Positions 15,011-15,098 of a stretch of DNA of 15,098 nucleotides are shown here, in pieces. The position numbers were made by a program, and so were the translations under genes. The DNA comes from JAGUXG01 sp043798435. Lineage in GTDB: Bacteria; UBA9089; UBA9088; JAGUXG01. The stretch spans positions 1 to 15,098 of the forward strand of contig JAZDOR010000196.1 in assembly GCA_043798435.1 (NCBI GenBank), given 5' to 3'. Position 1 is the stretch's first letter. Every line of letters begins with the position of its first letter. The notes beneath the pieces are model-generated. The model worked only from the letters and a program-made list of their open reading frames with translations, was not told the origin of the DNA and made no database searches.

Positions 15011-15098
15011 AGAATTAAGCCAAAATCAAGGATTATTCAGCGAGATTAAATCGCTGATAGAACAAAGCCGGCAACAGGTAGCCGTAACGGTCAACGCC
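15003..15098 (+). CDS. DUF1016/YhcG-type PDDEXK nuclease, N-terminus (partial)
   Basis: The first 32 codons run off the window end. The sequence includes LFSEIKSLIEQSRQQVAVTV, which resembles the N-terminal domain of DUF1016/YhcG-family proteins. These carry a C-terminal PDDEXK nuclease domain and often lie in restriction-modification or defence loci. ATG 15003 overlaps the methylase gene by 8 nt and has GGAG (14992-14995) 7 nt upstream. The nuclease domain itself lies outside the window, so the call rests on the N-terminus and context. Confidence 0.7.
   Translation, partial: MSKELSQNQGLFSEIKSLIEQSRQQVAVTVNA

Overview
The window reads as chromosomal DNA of an AT-rich, Gram-negative-type bacterium. 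It carries an outer-membrane TolC-like channel, a periplasmic adaptor, and CpxP/Spy-like periplasmic proteins behind a zinc-finger anti-sigma protein. Housekeeping genes (infC, aroC, a prepilin peptidase, a Crp/Fnr regulator) lie apart from their usual partners, separated by repeat-rich spacers. This suggests an uncultivated lineage with a repeat-laden, rearranged genome, but I cannot name a phylum from sequence alone.

Layout. 1-1094: a decayed IS4-type transposase and repeat-rich non-coding DNA. 1095-2650: Crp/Fnr regulator, infC, and a convergent HicB-like gene, ending on a bidirectional terminator. 2700-3086: hairpin-like repeats running into a prepilin peptidase gene (3086-3823). 3854-3980: a second paired repeat, then aroC (4028-5164). 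5224-5409: a truncated YbjQ/UPF0145 gene. 5459-7336: a consensus promoter and a membrane glycosyltransferase gene interrupted by one in-frame TGA. 7337-8072: no gene, mostly repeats. 8073-9555: an anti-sigma/CpxP-like three-gene operon flanked by inverted copies of one repeat. 9847-12778: a TolC-like channel and a periplasmic adaptor whose gene is split by a 294-nt repeat tract. 12838-15098: a restriction-modification or defence segment with two methyltransferase-like genes and the start of a DUF1016/YhcG-type nuclease gene. It has its own promoter and looks compositionally different.

The most unusual signal is a family of low-complexity tracts that all have a strict 7-nucleotide period although their unit sequences differ (ATTGGGG, TTCCTAA, CAAATTT/AGCATTT, AACTCAA, CGAACCC, GGAGTCA and others). 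They occur in spacers and inside or beside four genes. Several run from G-rich heptamers through an AT-rich middle to C-rich heptamers, so they could fold as long hairpins. Because 7 is not a multiple of 3, gain or loss of a unit in a coding tract shifts the reading frame. In the adaptor gene, one extra heptamer upstream of position 12327 would restore a full-length frame.

Other points worth a look: an AUU-started leader ORF with a perfect Shine-Dalgarno that overlaps the infC start; two promoters whose -35/-10 spacer is an inverted repeat; and a TolC/adaptor operon with no pump gene before the defence segment begins.
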